Notes: generated by a model not told the origin, from the sequence alone. A DNA stretch of 54,980 bases from Actinomyces bouchesdurhonensis (GCF_900128465.1 NZ_LT635868.1:456649-511628), one strand, 5' to 3'. Numbered from the stretch's first letter, positions 10,631 through 22,264 are shown. Numbers and translations: made by a program.

Positions 10631-12055
10631 ATGTTCACCTCCAACGAAGAGGTCGCAGCCTTTATCTCCGAGCAGAACATTGAACTCGTCGACGTGCGCT
10701 TCTGCGACGTCCCCGGTGTTCAGCAGCACTTTACGATTCCGGTGAGCGAATTCCTGGACGCCGCTTTGTCGGATGGCCTCATGTTCGACGGATCCTCAGT
10801 GCGCGGCTTTACAGCCATCCACGAGTCCGATATGAAGCTCATCCCGGACGTCTCCTCCGCGTTCGTCGATCCCTTCCGCGACCGCAAGACCCTGGTCGTC
10901 AACTTTTCAATCGTCGATCCCTTCACTGATGAACCCTTCTCACGCGATCCTCGCCAGGTGGCCGCCAAAGCCGAGGCCTACCTACGTTCCACCGGCATCG
11001 CAGACCAGTGCTTCATCGGCGCCGAAGCCGAGTTCTATCTCTTCGACGACGTGCGCTACCAGATCAGCCCCCACAACACCTTCTTCTCCGTCGACTCCCC
11101 CGAGGCGTACTGGAACACCGGTCGCGTCGAAGAGGGCGGCAACATGGGCTACAAGGTGCCCGTCAAGGGCGGCTACTTCCCGGTCTCCCCCTCCGACAAG
11201 TACGCGGACGTACGCGACGAGATGAGCCGCCTCCTTGAAGAGGTCGGCCTGACGATTGAGCGCGCCCACCACGAGGTCGGCTCGGGCGGCCAGCAGGAGA
11301 TCAACTACCGCTTCGCGACACTACAGACCGCAGCTGACGACATGATGAAATTCAAGTACGTCGTCAAGAACTCAGCTCTTGAGTTCGGCCATTCCGCAAC
11401 TTTCATGCCCAAGCCCCTGTTTGGGGACAACGGTTCGGGCATGCACACGCACATGTCACTGTGGAAGAACGGCGAGCCCCTGTTCTACGACGAGCGCGGC
11501 TACGGCTCCCTGTCCGACACGGCACGCTGGTTCATCGGCGGCCTGCTTGAGCACGCGCCCGCCCTCCTGGCCTTCACGAACCCGTCGGTGAATTCCTTCC
11601 GACGCCTGGTCCCCGGCTTCGAGGCTCCGATCAACCTCGTGTACTCGGCACGCAACCGCTCCGCGTGCATCCGCATCCCCGTGACGGGCACGTCGCCCAA
11701 GGCCAAGCGCGTGGAGTACCGCGTACCGGACCCGAGCGCGAACCCATATCTTGCTTTCTCCGCGTGCCTCATGGCGGGTATCGACGGCATCAAGCGCCGA
11801 ATCGAGCCTGCCGCACCAATCGACAAGGACCTCTACGAGCTGCCTCCCGCTGAGTACCAGGACATCGCGAAGCTGCCCAGCTCGCTTGAAGCCGCCCTCG
11901 ACGCGCTGCGTGAGGATCACGAGTTCCTCACCGAGGGCGATGTCTTCACCCAGGACCTGATTGACACGTGGCTCGAATACAAGGAGACGAACGAGGTGGC
12001 GCCGATGCGAGCCTACCCACACCCCTATGAGTACCAGATGTACTACGATCTGTGA
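10631..12055 (+). CDS. glnA: glutamine synthetase type I (GSI-beta)
   Basis: Condenses glutamate and ammonia with ATP; dodecameric cytosolic enzyme. The 474-aa length and motifs match GSI-beta: [16 protein letters not shown] near the N-terminus, the glutamate/ATP block [27 protein letters not shown] and the adenylylation loop DKDLYELPP with Tyr near 402. It should therefore be controlled by GlnE adenylylation, as in other actinobacteria (glnE is not in the window). AGAAGGA precedes the ATG. Own promoter and terminator make it monocistronic. Confidence 0.98.
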   Translation: MFTSNEEVAAFISEQNIELVDVRFCDVPGVQQHFTIPVSEFLDAALSDGLMFDGSSVRGFTAIHESDMKLIPDVSSAFVDPFRDRKTLVVNFSIVDPFTDEPFSRDPRQVAAKAEAYLRSTGIADQCFIGAEAEFYLFDDVRYQISPHNTFFSVDSPEAYWNTGRVEEGGNMGYKVPVKGGYFPVSPSDKYADVRDEMSRLLEEVGLTIERAHHEVGSGGQQEINYRFATLQTAADDMMKFKYVVKNSALEFGHSATFMPKPLFGDNGSGMHTHMSLWKNGEPLFYDERGYGSLSDTARWFIGGLLEHAPALLAFTNPSVNSFRRLVPGFEAPINLVYSARNRSACIRIPVTGTSPKAKRVEYRVPDPSANPYLAFSACLMAGIDGIKRRIEPAAPIDKDLYELPPAEYQDIAKLPSSLEAALDALREDHEFLTEGDVFTQDLIDTWLEYKETNEVAPMRAYPHPYEYQMYYDL

Positions 12056-12073
12056 TCTAGTCGTCACTTGTAA

Positions 12074-12103
12074 GGCCCCTGCCCCGTTTTTGGCGCAGGG
12101 GCC
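12074..12103 (+). terminator. terminator after glnA
   Basis: A 9-bp stem (12074-12082 with 12095-12103) with a T-containing loop lies 18 bases after the glnA stop. No T-run follows, so strength is uncertain. Confidence 0.7.
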
Positions 12104-12172
12104 GCGCAATACCCAGTAGACTCACATCGAACCTGTTGTTCAGTCTTTGAACCGACAATTCCGGAGGACACG

Positions 12173-14038
12173 ATGAAGCGCATGCGAGACGGCTCCTACA
12201 CGATCAAGCCGACCTACAAGGTCGGGGAACACGAAATCATCCCCGACATGCTCGCTAAGCGGGCCACCAAGTTCCCCAAGCAGGTCGTCGTCGAACAGCG
12301 TTCCTCCGTCGGCTCTACACGCTCATTGACTGCCAAGGAACTCCAGCGCCAAGTCGACTACACCGCGTGCGGCCTCATCGGCCTCGGCGTGCAGGCGGGA
12401 GACGCGATTGCGATCCTCGCCCCGACCTCGTACGAGTGGCTCCTCCTGGACCTCGCCCTCCTCTCGATCGGCGCGATCACCGTCCCGATCTACGAGTCCG
12501 ATTCCGCCTCCCAGATCGAGCATATCCTCACCGATGCTCACGTCACTCGCGTTTTTACTGCGACCACCCAGCAGGCAGAACTCGTACGCTCGGTCGCCCC
12601 CACTGCCACGCGCGCAGTCACCTCCTTCGACCAGGGAGCCATGCGGGCGATCGCGCGAGCCGCCACCAATGTCACCATCGACGACGTTGAGAAACGCCGC
12701 GCCACCGTAACTTCCTCTGACATCGCGACCATCATCTACACCTCCGGAACAACCGGAAATCCCAAGGGCGTGGCCCTCACGCACGCGAACTTCATCGCTA
12801 CCGCGCAGGGTGCCCGCCAGGTACTCGGCCAGGTCATTGACTCCCCCGAGACCCGCCTGCTGCTATTCCTCCCAGTCGCCCACGTGCTCGCCCGCCTCGT
12901 CATGCACGTCATCCTCTCCGGCCAGGGCGTGCTCGGTTTCTCCCCCTCCATCAAGAACCTCCTGCCGGACATCCAAGCCTTCAAGCCCTCCGTGCTCCTC
13001 GTCGTACCACGCGTGCTGGAGAAGGTCTACAACGCGGCCTCCTCCAAGGCGGGCGGCGGCATCAAGGGACGCATGTTCGCGTGGAGCGCCAAGCAGGCCC
13101 GCACCTACTCCCTCGCGTCCGAGAAGACCTTCGGTCCGGGTCCCTTCAAGAAGATCCGCCACGGCATCGCCGACGCCCTCGTCCTGAAGAAGATCCGCTC
13201 GGTGCTCGGCCCCAACCTGCGCTACATCGTCTCCGGCGGCGCCCCCCTGGCCACCGATCTCGCCCACTTCTACGCGGGCATGGGCATCACCCTCATCCAG
13301 GGCTACGGCCTGAGTGAAACCACCGGACCAATCGCTGTCCAGCACATCGGCAAGAATCCCATTGGCACCGTCGGCTTGCCCCTGCCGGGCAACTTCATCA
13401 AGATTGCCAAGGACGGCGAGATTCTCGTGCGCGGGCAGTCCGTCATGCCCGGCTACTACCACCTTCCCGAGCAGACAGCCGAGGTTATGCCCGACGGCAA
13501 GTGGTTCCATACGGGCGACCTCGGTTCGATCGACCGCAAGGGCCAGCTGACCATCACCGGTCGCAAGAAAGAACTCATCGTGACGGCGGGCGGCAAGAAC
13601 GTCTCCCCCGAGATCCTCGAAGATTCACTGGCAACCCACCCTCTCGTCGCCAACGTCATCGTGGTGGGCGACCAACGCCCCTTCGTGGGCGCACTCTTCA
13701 CACTCGACGCAGACATGCTGCCAGACTGGCTGGCCAAGCATGGCCTGCCGCAGTGCTCGCCCACCGAGGCCGCCGAGTTACCCGCCGTGCGCGAATCCCT
13801 CGAAAAGGCTGTCGAACGCGCCAACAAGGCCGTTTCCCGCGCCGAGTCTATCCGAAAGTTCCGCATCATCGACGCAACCTTCACCGTGGAGAACGGCTAC
13901 GTGACGCCGTCGATGAAGCTGCGCCGCCGCAAGGTCCTGACCGACTACGCCTACGAGGTCGACGCATTATACGGAGGCCCAGTCTTAGCGGAACCCGCAA
14001 AGAAGCGCGGTCTCTTCTCTCGCTTGAAGAAGCACTGA
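12173..14038 (+). CDS. long-chain acyl-CoA synthetase (AMP-forming), copy 1
   Basis: ANL-superfamily enzyme of the FadD15 type that activates fatty acids to acyl-CoA through acyl-AMP. In 621 aa the motifs are in order: ATP-binding IIYTSGTTGNPKG (about 187-199), VLARLVMHVI, GGAPLATDLAHFYAGMG, QGYGLSETTGP, WFHTGDLG and the hinge GRKKELIVTAGGKNVSPE. GGAGGA lies five bases before the ATG. A second homologous gene begins 44 bases downstream; the two are probably an operon and an old tandem duplication. Substrate chain length cannot be read from the sequence. Confidence 0.95.
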   Translation: MKRMRDGSYTIKPTYKVGEHEIIPDMLAKRATKFPKQVVVEQRSSVGSTRSLTAKELQRQVDYTACGLIGLGVQAGDAIAILAPTSYEWLLLDLALLSIGAITVPIYESDSASQIEHILTDAHVTRVFTATTQQAELVRSVAPTATRAVTSFDQGAMRAIARAATNVTIDDVEKRRATVTSSDIATIIYTSGTTGNPKGVALTHANFIATAQGARQVLGQVIDSPETRLLLFLPVAHVLARLVMHVILSGQGVLGFSPSIKNLLPDIQAFKPSVLLVVPRVLEKVYNAASSKAGGGIKGRMFAWSAKQARTYSLASEKTFGPGPFKKIRHGIADALVLKKIRSVLGPNLRYIVSGGAPLATDLAHFYAGMGITLIQGYGLSETTGPIAVQHIGKNPIGTVGLPLPGNFIKIAKDGEILVRGQSVMPGYYHLPEQTAEVMPDGKWFHTGDLGSIDRKGQLTITGRKKELIVTAGGKNVSPEILEDSLATHPLVANVIVVGDQRPFVGALFTLDADMLPDWLAKHGLPQCSPTEAAELPAVRESLEKAVERANKAVSRAESIRKFRIIDATFTVENGYVTPSMKLRRRKVLTDYAYEVDALYGGPVLAEPAKKRGLFSRLKKH

Positions 14039-14082
14039 ACCCCACATACAGCGCCCCGCGCTCACCCCACGAAAGGACCGTA

Positions 14083-16011
14083 ATGACGGTACGCAGACTC
14101 GCCGATGGCTCATGGGAGTCAGTTCCAACACGCGAGGCTACCGAGGACATGAACCTGCCCAAGATGCTCCACCAGCGCGTGCAGCGTCACCCCGGGCAGT
14201 TCGCGATCGAGCGCCGATCCAACGTCGGCGCGTGGCGCCGCGTGACGATGGAGACGTTCCTCGGCGAGGCCGACTCGATCGCGCGTGGCCTCATCGGCAT
14301 CGGCCTCGAGGCGGGCGACCACCTGGCGATCCTGGCCCCGACCTCGTATGAGTGGGCCCTCATCGACGTGGCTGCCCTGTCCTGCGGTGCGATCACGGTC
14401 CCCATCTACGAGACGGATTCTGCGCAGCAGATCGCTCACATCCTGGCCGACGCTGACGTGCGCATCGTCATCACGGCGACGACGCAGCAGGCCGAGCTGG
14501 TCGAATCCGTGCGCACCGAGGGCGTGCGCCACATTCTGTCGCTCGATCGCGGCGCAGAGCGCGTCCTGACGGGCGCAGCGCAGGGGGTGACGGTCGAACA
14601 AGTGCGCGAGCGCACCGAGGCCGTCACCCTCGGCGACGAAGCGACGATCATCTACACGTCGGGTACAACCGGCATGCCCAAGGGCGTGGTCCTCACGCAC
14701 GGTAACTTCATCTCGCCGATGCTGCAGGCCTACGACTTCCTGCCCCTGCTCATCAACGATCCGAAGTCTCGCTCCCTGCTCTTCCTGCCGGTCGCCCACG
14801 TGCTCGCGCGCTTCGTCATGTACTGCCTGCTCGCGGGCCAGGGTGTCACCGCTTTCTCGCCGGACACCCGCAACTTGGTTGACGACATCGCGACTTTTAA
14901 ACCGACGATGCTCCTAGTCGTCCCGCGCGTCATGGAGAAGGTCTACAACGCTGCGGCTGCGAAGGCTGGCGGCGGCGTGAAGGGACGCATGTTCTCCTGG
15001 GCAGCCAAGCAGGCGCGCGCCCTGTCCAAGGCCACCGCATACGCGGACTCTCCCCTGCCCGAATCCGCGGTCGCCGGCCCCGGCCCGGACACGACGCCCA
15101 TCCCCGACGCCTCGGCGATGCCCTCCCCCGGCCCGTCGTCCGCGCTGAAGCTGCGCGCCCGCCTCGCCGACGCGCTCGTCCTATCGAAGGTCCGCGCGAT
15201 CCTGGGCCCGAACCTGCACACAATCATCTCGGGCGGCGCGCCCCTGGCCCTCGACCTCGCGAACTTCTATCGAGGCCTGGGCATCACGCTCCTCCAGGGC
15301 TACGGCCTGTCCGAGACGACCGGACCGATCTCCGTGGAAACGCCGCAGGACTTCCCCCCGGACTCGGTGGGCTTCCCGTGGCCCGGCAACCGCATGACGA
15401 TCGCCCCCGACGGCGAGCTGCTCGTACGCGGTATCTCCGTGTCGAAGGGCTACCACAACCTGCCCGAGGCCACGGCCGAGGCCTACGTCGACGGCTGGTT
15501 CAAGACCGGCGACCTCGCCTCCATCGACGATCGCGGTCACCTGCGTATCACGGGACGTAAGAAGGAACTCATCGTGACGGCGGGCGGCAAGAACGTCTCC
15601 CCCGAGATCCTCGAGGATTCCCTCTCAACACACCCGCTCATCGCGAACATCATCGTGGTCGGCGACAACCGCCCCTACATCGGCGCGCTCATCGCCCTGG
15701 ACACAGAAATGCTGCCCGAGTGGCTCTCGCGCCACGGCCTGCCCGTCGTCGACGCGGCGCAGGCCGCGACCCTGCCCGAGGTGCGCGAGTCCCTGGAGAA
15801 GGCGATCGCCCGCGCCAACAAGGCGGTGTCTCGCGCCGAGTCGATCCGCCGCTACCGCATCGTGAATGCGGCCTTCACCGTGGAGAACGGCTACATGACG
15901 CCCTCCCTCAAGCTCAAGCGCCGCCGCGTCCTGGCCGACTACGCCGGTGAGGTCGACGCCCTGTACGCGTCGGGCGAGGCCGCGAAGAACAAGGAGAAAA
16001 ACCAAGAGTAA
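14083..16011 (+). CDS. long-chain acyl-CoA synthetase (AMP-forming), copy 2
   Basis: Homologue of the preceding gene, 642 aa, with the same motif order: IIYTSGTTGMPKG, VLARFVMYCL, GGAPLALDLANFYRGLG, QGYGLSETTGP, WFKTGDLA and GRKKELIVTAGGKNVSPE. It differs by an insertion of about 40 residues around 315-355, rich in Pro, Ala, Ser and Asp, where copy 1 has only a short link. The ATG at 14083 follows GAAAGGA; the frame is open much further upstream inside copy 1 but that part is out of phase with any homology. Copy 1 and 2 diverge clearly outside the motifs, so the duplication is not recent. Confidence 0.95.
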   Translation: MTVRRLADGSWESVPTREATEDMNLPKMLHQRVQRHPGQFAIERRSNVGAWRRVTMETFLGEADSIARGLIGIGLEAGDHLAILAPTSYEWALIDVAALSCGAITVPIYETDSAQQIAHILADADVRIVITATTQQAELVESVRTEGVRHILSLDRGAERVLTGAAQGVTVEQVRERTEAVTLGDEATIIYTSGTTGMPKGVVLTHGNFISPMLQAYDFLPLLINDPKSRSLLFLPVAHVLARFVMYCLLAGQGVTAFSPDTRNLVDDIATFKPTMLLVVPRVMEKVYNAAAAKAGGGVKGRMFSWAAKQARALSKATAYADSPLPESAVAGPGPDTTPIPDASAMPSPGPSSALKLRARLADALVLSKVRAILGPNLHTIISGGAPLALDLANFYRGLGITLLQGYGLSETTGPISVETPQDFPPDSVGFPWPGNRMTIAPDGELLVRGISVSKGYHNLPEATAEAYVDGWFKTGDLASIDDRGHLRITGRKKELIVTAGGKNVSPEILEDSLSTHPLIANIIVVGDNRPYIGALIALDTEMLPEWLSRHGLPVVDAAQAATLPEVRESLEKAIARANKAVSRAESIRRYRIVNAAFTVENGYMTPSLKLKRRRVLADYAGEVDALYASGEAAKNKEKNQE

Positions 16012-16043
16012 ACCGGCCGCCAGCGCGGGGGTACCACACAGAT

Positions 16044-16088
16044 GAAGCGGCCTCGGCCTCGTCTCAGTGACGAGGCTGGGGCCACTTC
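16044..16088. terminator. bidirectional terminator between convergent genes
   Basis: A 20-bp stem (16044-16063 with 16069-16088, a few wobble pairs) with a five-base loop lies 32 bases after copy 2 of the synthetase and 15 bases after the stop of the minus-strand membrane protein gene, so it can serve both. Confidence 0.75.
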
Positions 16089-16103
16089 ATGCGTTCAGGC
16101 TCC

Positions 16104-16607
16104 CTAGTCCGCGGTGTTGCGTCCCACGACGAAAGCGGCGAAGAGCGCGAGGAGGAAGGCAACGCCGATGACCGGCATCGGGATCCAGAAGAGCATTCGG
16201 CGCGCGATCTCCAGGGCGGCCGAGGCGACCACTCCGACAGTGAGGAACATGTGGAAGGCACGCGCCCACACGAAGCCACCGGATTCCGAGCTCCACAGGG
16301 ACACGAGCGTCATGATCAGGAACACGAGCACAACCGCATAGATCGCAATGACCGTCCCCAGCTGCCACACGTGGCGAGCCTCCGCATGAGCCGTCACGCT
16401 CAGGCACAGGTTGCCCAGCCCGGCGACGAAACCGCAGCCCAGCCCATAGACGCGGCTGCGCCCGGCGCCGTGGGCCACGAGAGCCTTGAGGGCGAGGCCG
16501 CCCGACACCACCATGAGCGCCAACACGATCAGGTGGACCCATGCTGGCCAGTAATAAGCGGAGCCGTAGAGGCCGTATGCGGGATTCATGAGGTTCATAC
16601 TAACCAT
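16104..16607 (-). CDS. small integral membrane protein of unknown function
   Basis: The 167-aa product has four clear hydrophobic segments (about 22-48, 55-72, 80-104 and 115-160, the last perhaps two helices), short loops and a C-terminal GRNTAD. No family is recognised. It contains His and Arg inside predicted helices (HAEARHVWQ), which could mean ligand or haem contacts but is only suggestive. The ATG at 16607 shares one base with the uvrA stop (TAATG); ATG codons four and seven residues later are alternatives. It is co-transcribed with uvrA and ends at a bidirectional terminator, which supports it as a real gene. Confidence 0.8.
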   Translation of the reverse strand: MVSMNLMNPAYGLYGSAYYWPAWVHLIVLALMVVSGGLALKALVAHGAGRSRVYGLGCGFVAGLGNLCLSVTAHAEARHVWQLGTVIAIYAVVLVFLIMTLVSLWSSESGGFVWARAFHMFLTVGVVASAALEIARRMLFWIPMPVIGVAFLLALFAAFVVGRNTAD

Positions 16608-19477
16608 TACTTGCGCGAGCTCGCGGCGTCGCGCGCGGCCTCCTTCGCGAGGACCTCGGCCAGGTACTGGCCGGTGAATGATTCCTTCACCTTCGCGACC
16701 TGTTCGGGCGTCCCCTGCGCGACGAGAGTGCCGCCGCCCGCGCCCCCCTCGGGACCCATGTCGATGATCCAGTCAGCGCTCTTGATGACGTCCAGGTTGT
16801 GCTCGATGACGATAACCGTATTCCCCTTGTCCGCCAGGGACTGCAGGACCAGCAACAGCTTGCGGATGTCCTCGGAGTGCAGGCCCGTCGTGGGCTCGTC
16901 GAGCACGTACACCGTGCGGCCGGTCGAGCGTCGCTGCAGCTCGGAGGCCAGCTTCACGCGCTGGGCCTCGCCGCCCGACAGAGTCGTAGCGCTCTGGCCG
17001 AGACGCACGTAGCCCAGGCCCACCTCCACGAGCGTGTTGAGGTGGCGGGCAATGCGCGAGATCGGTGCGAAGAACTCCGCGGCCTCTGAAATGGGCATGT
17101 CGAGCACGTCCGCGACCGTCTTGCCCTTGTACTCAACCTCGAGGGTCTCGCGGTTGTAGCGCGCGCCATGGCAGACCTCGCAGGGCACGTACACGTCGGG
17201 CAGGAAGTTCATTTCGATCTTCAGCGTGCCGTCACCCTTGCAGGACTCACAGCGCCCGCCCTTCACATTGAAGGAGAAGCGTCCCGGGCCGTAGCCGCGC
17301 ACCTTCGCCTCCTGCGTCTCGGCGAACAGCTTGCGGATCTGGTCCCACACGCCCGTGTAGGTCGCCGGGTTGGAGCGCGGCGTGCGACCGATCGGACTCT
17401 GATCCACGTGCACGACCTTGTCGAGCTGGTCAATGCCCGTAATCGTGCGGTGGCGGCCGGGAACCATGCGCGCGCCGTTGAGGCGCGAAGCCAGGGTGCG
17501 GTACAGGATGCCGTTGACGAGCGTCGACTTACCGGAGCCGGACACGCCTGTGACGGCCGTAAAAACGCCGAGCGGGAAGGACACGTCGATGTCCTTCAGG
17601 TTGTTTTCCCGCGCGCCCTTGACGGTCACGACGCGCTTCTTGTCGATCGGGCGACGCGTCGGCGGCACGATGATGCGTCGCTTGCCCGACAGGTACTGTC
17701 CGGTCAGCGACTTGCGGTTCGTCAGTAGCTCGGAGAGCGGACCCGAGTGGACGACCCACCCGCCGGTTTCGCCAGCACCGGGGCCAATATCGACGATCCA
17801 GTCGGCTGCTTCCATCGTCTCCTCGTCGTGCTCGACGACGATGAGCGTGTTGCCCAGATCCCGCAGGCGCTCCAGGGTGGCGATGAGCTTGCGGTTATCG
17901 CGCTGGTGCAGACCGATCGAGGGCTCGTCGAGGACGTACAGGACGCCGACGAGGCCGGAACCGATCTGCGTCGCCAGGCGGATACGCTGCGCCTCACCAC
18001 CCGACAGTGTTCCAGCGCTGCGCGAGAGCGTCAGGTAGGTGAGCCCGACGTCCACGAGGAAAGCCAGGCGGGCCTCGATCTCGGTGAGGATCGGCTCGGC
18101 GATCGAGCGTGCGCGCTGCTCGAGTTCGACGTTGGCAAGGAAAGCGCGCGCCTCCGAGATGGACATGTCGGAGAGCTCGGCGATCGACTTGTCCCCGATG
18201 TGCACGGCGAGAACCTCAGGCTTCAGTCGCGCACCGTGGCACGTCGGGCACGGAATCTCACGCATGTACGAGTCGAGCTTCTCGGACACGGCGGCCGACT
18301 CAGTCTCCTCGCGCTTGCGCTCGATGTAGTTGACCGCCCCCTCGAAGCCGGTCGTGTAGGAGCGCTCGCGCCCCCAGCGGTTGCGGAACTTGACGGTGAC
18401 CTCGTAGTCCTTGCCGTACAGGACAGCGTCCTTGACCTTTTTGGGCAGGTTCTTCCAGGGGGTGCCCATCGCGAAACCCAGCTCCTTGGAGAGAGACTCG
18501 AGGAGCTTCTTGTGGTATTTGAAGTTCGAATTCCAGGGGATCACCGCGCCGTCGGCGAGGGAGAGTTCCTCGTCGGGGACGACCAGCTCGGGATCGACTT
18601 CGAGGCGGAAGCCCAGGCCCGAGCAGTCCGGACAGGCGCCGTAGGGGGCGTTAAAGGAGAAGGTGCGCGGCTCGATCTCGTCGAGAGCGAGCGGGTGATC
18701 GTTGGGGCAGGCGCGCTTCTCCGAGAAGCGACGGCGACGCTCAGGGTCGTCGGCGTCCAGGTCCACGCAGTCGATGACAACCAGGCCCTCGGAGAGGCGC
18801 AGCGCTGTCTCCACGGAATCGGTCAGGCGCTGACGCATTCCGTCACGCACGACGAGGCGGTCGATGACGACCTCGATCGTGTGCTTAAGTTTCTTCTCCA
18901 GCTTCGGGGCGTTCTCGAGGCGCACGGCCTCCCCGTCGATGATCGCGCGGGTGTAGCCCTCGGAGCGAAGCTCGTCGATGAGGTCCTGGTACTCGCCCTT
19001 GCGCCCGCGCACAACCGGGGAGAGGACCTGGAAGCGCGTGCCCTCATCCATCGTGCGAACGCGATCGACGATCTGCTGGGGTGTCTGCGCCTGAATGCGA
19101 GCCCCACATTCGGGGCAGTGCGCGACGCCGGCGCGGGCGTAGAGCAGACGCAGGTAGTCGTGGATCTCCGTGATTGTGCCGACGGTTGAGCGCGGGTTAC
19201 GCGATGTCGACTTCTGGTCAATGGAAACCGCTGGTGACAGGCCTTCGATGAAGTCCACGTCCGGCTTGTCCATCTGGCCCAGGAACTGACGCGCATAGGA
19301 GGACAGCGACTCCACGTAGCGGCGCTGCCCCTCGGCGAAAATGGTATCGAACGCCAGCGATGATTTGCCCGACCCAGACAGGCCCGTGAAAACGATCATT
19401 GCGTCGCGAGGAAGCTGCAGGTTCACGTCCTTGAGGTTGTGTTCGCGGGCACCCTGGATAATTAGCTTGTCATGCAC
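16607..19477 (-). CDS. uvrA: UvrA, excinuclease ABC subunit A
   Basis: DNA damage-recognition ATPase of nucleotide excision repair. The 956-aa protein has two ABC modules: first Walker [15 protein letters not shown] (about 32-45), second [13 protein letters not shown], each with [11 protein letters not shown] signature and Walker B. Zinc-binding Cys pairs are visible in [18 protein letters not shown] and [11 protein letters not shown]. The UvrB-binding region [11 protein letters not shown]-like segment is intact. ATG at 19477 is preceded by GAGGGG. It diverges from the YciI-like gene. Confidence 0.98.
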   Translation of the reverse strand: MHDKLIIQGAREHNLKDVNLQLPRDAMIVFTGLSGSGKSSLAFDTIFAEGQRRYVESLSSYARQFLGQMDKPDVDFIEGLSPAVSIDQKSTSRNPRSTVGTITEIHDYLRLLYARAGVAHCPECGARIQAQTPQQIVDRVRTMDEGTRFQVLSPVVRGRKGEYQDLIDELRSEGYTRAIIDGEAVRLENAPKLEKKLKHTIEVVIDRLVVRDGMRQRLTDSVETALRLSEGLVVIDCVDLDADDPERRRRFSEKRACPNDHPLALDEIEPRTFSFNAPYGACPDCSGLGFRLEVDPELVVPDEELSLADGAVIPWNSNFKYHKKLLESLSKELGFAMGTPWKNLPKKVKDAVLYGKDYEVTVKFRNRWGRERSYTTGFEGAVNYIERKREETESAAVSEKLDSYMREIPCPTCHGARLKPEVLAVHIGDKSIAELSDMSISEARAFLANVELEQRARSIAEPILTEIEARLAFLVDVGLTYLTLSRSAGTLSGGEAQRIRLATQIGSGLVGVLYVLDEPSIGLHQRDNRKLIATLERLRDLGNTLIVVEHDEETMEAADWIVDIGPGAGETGGWVVHSGPLSELLTNRKSLTGQYLSGKRRIIVPPTRRPIDKKRVVTVKGARENNLKDIDVSFPLGVFTAVTGVSGSGKSTLVNGILYRTLASRLNGARMVPGRHRTITGIDQLDKVVHVDQSPIGRTPRSNPATYTGVWDQIRKLFAETQEAKVRGYGPGRFSFNVKGGRCESCKGDGTLKIEMNFLPDVYVPCEVCHGARYNRETLEVEYKGKTVADVLDMPISEAAEFFAPISRIARHLNTLVEVGLGYVRLGQSATTLSGGEAQRVKLASELQRRSTGRTVYVLDEPTTGLHSEDIRKLLLVLQSLADKGNTVIVIEHNLDVIKSADWIIDMGPEGGAGGGTLVAQGTPEQVAKVKESFTGQYLAEVLAKEAARDAASSRK

Positions 19478-19528
19478 CCCTCGATCCTATCCGCCCCCTA
19501 GGCAAAAGCGCGGATCAGGGCTAGTGTT

Positions 19529-19816
19529 ATGCGTATGGCATACTATGCAGTTGAATACGTGTACAACCCCTCGATGGCCGCAACGATGGACGAAGTCCGC
19601 CCTCGGCACCGCGCATTCCTGTCCGGGCTGCTCGAACAGGGGATCAACGTCGCATCGGGTCCGCTCGTCGACGAAGTCCCCGGAGCACTCCTTCTCATCA
19701 AAGCCGAGAGCGAAGCCGACGTCGAACGCGTCCTCAATGAGGATCCTTTCTACGTCGCTGAGGTCATTCAGGCGCGCCTCATCCGCGAGTGGAATCCCGT
19801 CATCCGGGTGTTCTGA
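19529..19816 (+). CDS. YciI-family protein
   Basis: A 95-aa ferredoxin-fold YciI-like protein: start MRMAYYAVEYVYNP, then RPRHRAFLSGLLEQG with the family His-Arg pair, GPLVDE, ALLLIKAESEADV and NEDPFYVAEV. Members are often putative dehydratases or small-molecule binding domains; the substrate here is unknown. CAGGG lies eight bases before the ATG at 19529; a second ATG two codons later is possible. It is a single-gene unit divergent from uvrA. Confidence 0.88.
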   Translation: MRMAYYAVEYVYNPSMAATMDEVRPRHRAFLSGLLEQGINVASGPLVDEVPGALLLIKAESEADVERVLNEDPFYVAEVIQARLIREWNPVIRVF

Positions 19817-19830
19817 TCGCACGTCGCGAA

Positions 19831-19868
19831 CGAGGCCGGGGCCGGGTTGATACCCGACACTGGCCTCG
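19831..19868. terminator. bidirectional terminator
   Basis: A 17-base stem with a few mismatches or wobbles (19831-19847 with 19852-19868) and a TGAT loop separates the convergent YciI-like and P-type ATPase genes. Confidence 0.7.
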
Positions 19869-19884
19869 CCTCGTCCCCGCTCCC

Positions 19885-22264
19885 CTACTCCTGGAGCGAA
19901 CGAGCAAACTGGTGCGCGTAGAAGATACGTTGAGTGATCTCAATGAGGGCAGCCGAACAGGCACCGACGCACAGGATAACGAGCCACTCGTATCCGTTGG
20001 GCGCGACCATCGAGAAGAAGTCACGCACCGGAGCAATGAGCACGCCGCCGACCGTCGCGGAGATGACGCTCGCCAGCAGGACCCACTTCCACAGCGACAG
20101 GGGCCGCGAAGTGATCACGAGCAGCCAGATGGCGCCTAGCATGAGGGACAGGATCGCGGCCGTCGACTCACGCGCCTGGGGCGGGCCATCCACAATGCCG
20201 AAGGCGACAAGGGCAGTAGTCGCCAAGATGACGCCCGTCGGCATCGCGAGCGACAGGGTGCGCCTCAGGAATCCGGGCACGTAGCGGCGTGGGTTGGGCC
20301 ACAGCGCCAGGAAGAAGGCGGGGATCCCGATCGTCAGTGAGTCAATGTAGCTGAACTGGCGGGGCAGGAACGGATAGCGCCAACCGACCAGGGCGGTGAC
20401 GATCACCAGCACCGCCGCGTACGTGGTCTTGGCGAGGAACAGCGAGGATACGCGCTCCATGTTCGCGATGATGCGTCGCCCCTCCGACAAGACCCCGGGC
20501 AGGACCGAAAACTTCGAGTCAACGAGCACGATCTGTGCGACCGCCTTCGTGGCCTGCGTGCCGTTACCCATCGCGATGCCAAGGTCGGCGTCCTTGAGTG
20601 CCAGGGCATCGTTCACGCCGTCGCCCGTCATGGCCACGCAGTGATCGCGCGCCTGCAGGGCACCCACCATGGCCCGCTTCTGCTCGGGCGTCACGCGCCC
20701 AAACACGTCGTGACTCTCGATCGCGTCGGTGAACGCCTCCGAGGTCAGGTCCTCGGGAAGGTCGCGCGCGTCCATGAGGCGAGCGGGTGAACCGTCGGGT
20801 GCCGTCAAGCCCGCCTGGGCTGCCAGCGCGCCGACCGTCGTCGGGTTGTCGCCCGAAATGACGCGCACGTGCACGCCCTGCGAGCGGAAGTAGTCCAGCG
20901 TCTCGGCCGCGTCCTCGCGCAGGTCCTCCTCCAGGACCACGAGGGCGGCCACCGCCCGACGCACGGGCAGCTCGTCGTCGACCACGGCCTCGTCCGCACT
21001 CACCAGCGCCACCACGCGGGACCCCCCAGCGGCGATGGCGCGCACCCGCTCCAGGAGAACCGCGTTCGTCGCCACGGCCTCGTCGATAACGAACTCGGGC
21101 GCACCCAGGATCCAGGACTCGCGTCCGGTCCCCCACGCGCTCCACTTGCGGGCCGAGGAGAAGGGAACGGACCACTCGATGCGCTCGCTCGCTCCCGAGC
21201 GCGCATCCTCGCCCACATGCGCCCAGATCGCCTCGGCGGTCGCGTTCGTCCGGTCACTGGCAGCGCTCGCGAGGGCGCGCAGCACCGCCTCCGTGTCCCC
21301 CGAAACCACGTCGACCCCGCGAACCCGGATGCCACCCGTCGTCAGCGTGCCCGTCTTATCCAGGCACAGGCAATCGACGCGGGCCAGCACCTCGACGGCC
21401 GGAAGCTCCTGAACGAGGACGCCCCGGCGTGCCAGCGTCGCCGATCCGATCGCGAAATTCATCGACGTGAGCAGCACCAGGCCCTGGGGGATCATGCCGA
21501 TGACGGAGGCGACCGACAAGACAAGAGCCTCGCGCCAATCCCCGCCCGATCCTCCGGCAATACGGTTCTGCGAGTAAAAGGTCATCGCAACAACCGGGAG
21601 CAACATGACGGAGACGACCTGCAGCACGCGGTTGATCGACACCTGGATCTCGGACACGGTACGGGTGAAGGCGCGCGCCTGCTCGGACAGGCCCTGTGCG
21701 TACACGCGCTCGCCGACCGCCGTGGCCACCATGCAGCCCGAACCGGCCACCACGCTGGTGCCCGCCAGGAGCTGGTCGCCCTCTTTCTTCTTGACGGGGT
21801 GCGACTCGCCGGTGAGCAGCGACTCGTCGATCTCGAGGCCCGCGGAGGCCAGGACCGTCCCGTCCACGCTCACCTGATCGCCGAGCGTCAGCTCGATAAC
21901 GTCGTCGAGCACGACGTCGCGAGCCGGAATGACCGACAAGGTTCCATCGCGCAGGACGCTCGCCTGCGGGGCGTCCACAATCGCCAGCGAATCCAAGGTG
22001 CGTTTCGCGCGCAGCTCGGACACGATGCCGATGACCGCGTTGATCACCATAACTCCGCCGAAGATGCCGTCGCGCAGGTCACCGAACAACAGCACGATGA
22101 TCGACGCGCCCACGATGATCGCGTTAAAGAGCGTCAGCACGTTCTCTCGAACGATAGACGCCACGGAACGCGACGTGCGGTCCTTCACGCGGTTGACCGC
22201 GCCGCGGGCGACGCGCTCCGCGACCTCTGCCGCACTCAGGCCGCGCTCGCCGAGGCGCGTCACG

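Noticed and set aside
17747-19189. Plus-strand 480-codon frame opposite uvrA
   Set aside because: Shadow of uvrA with no ribosome site and no recognisable domain.
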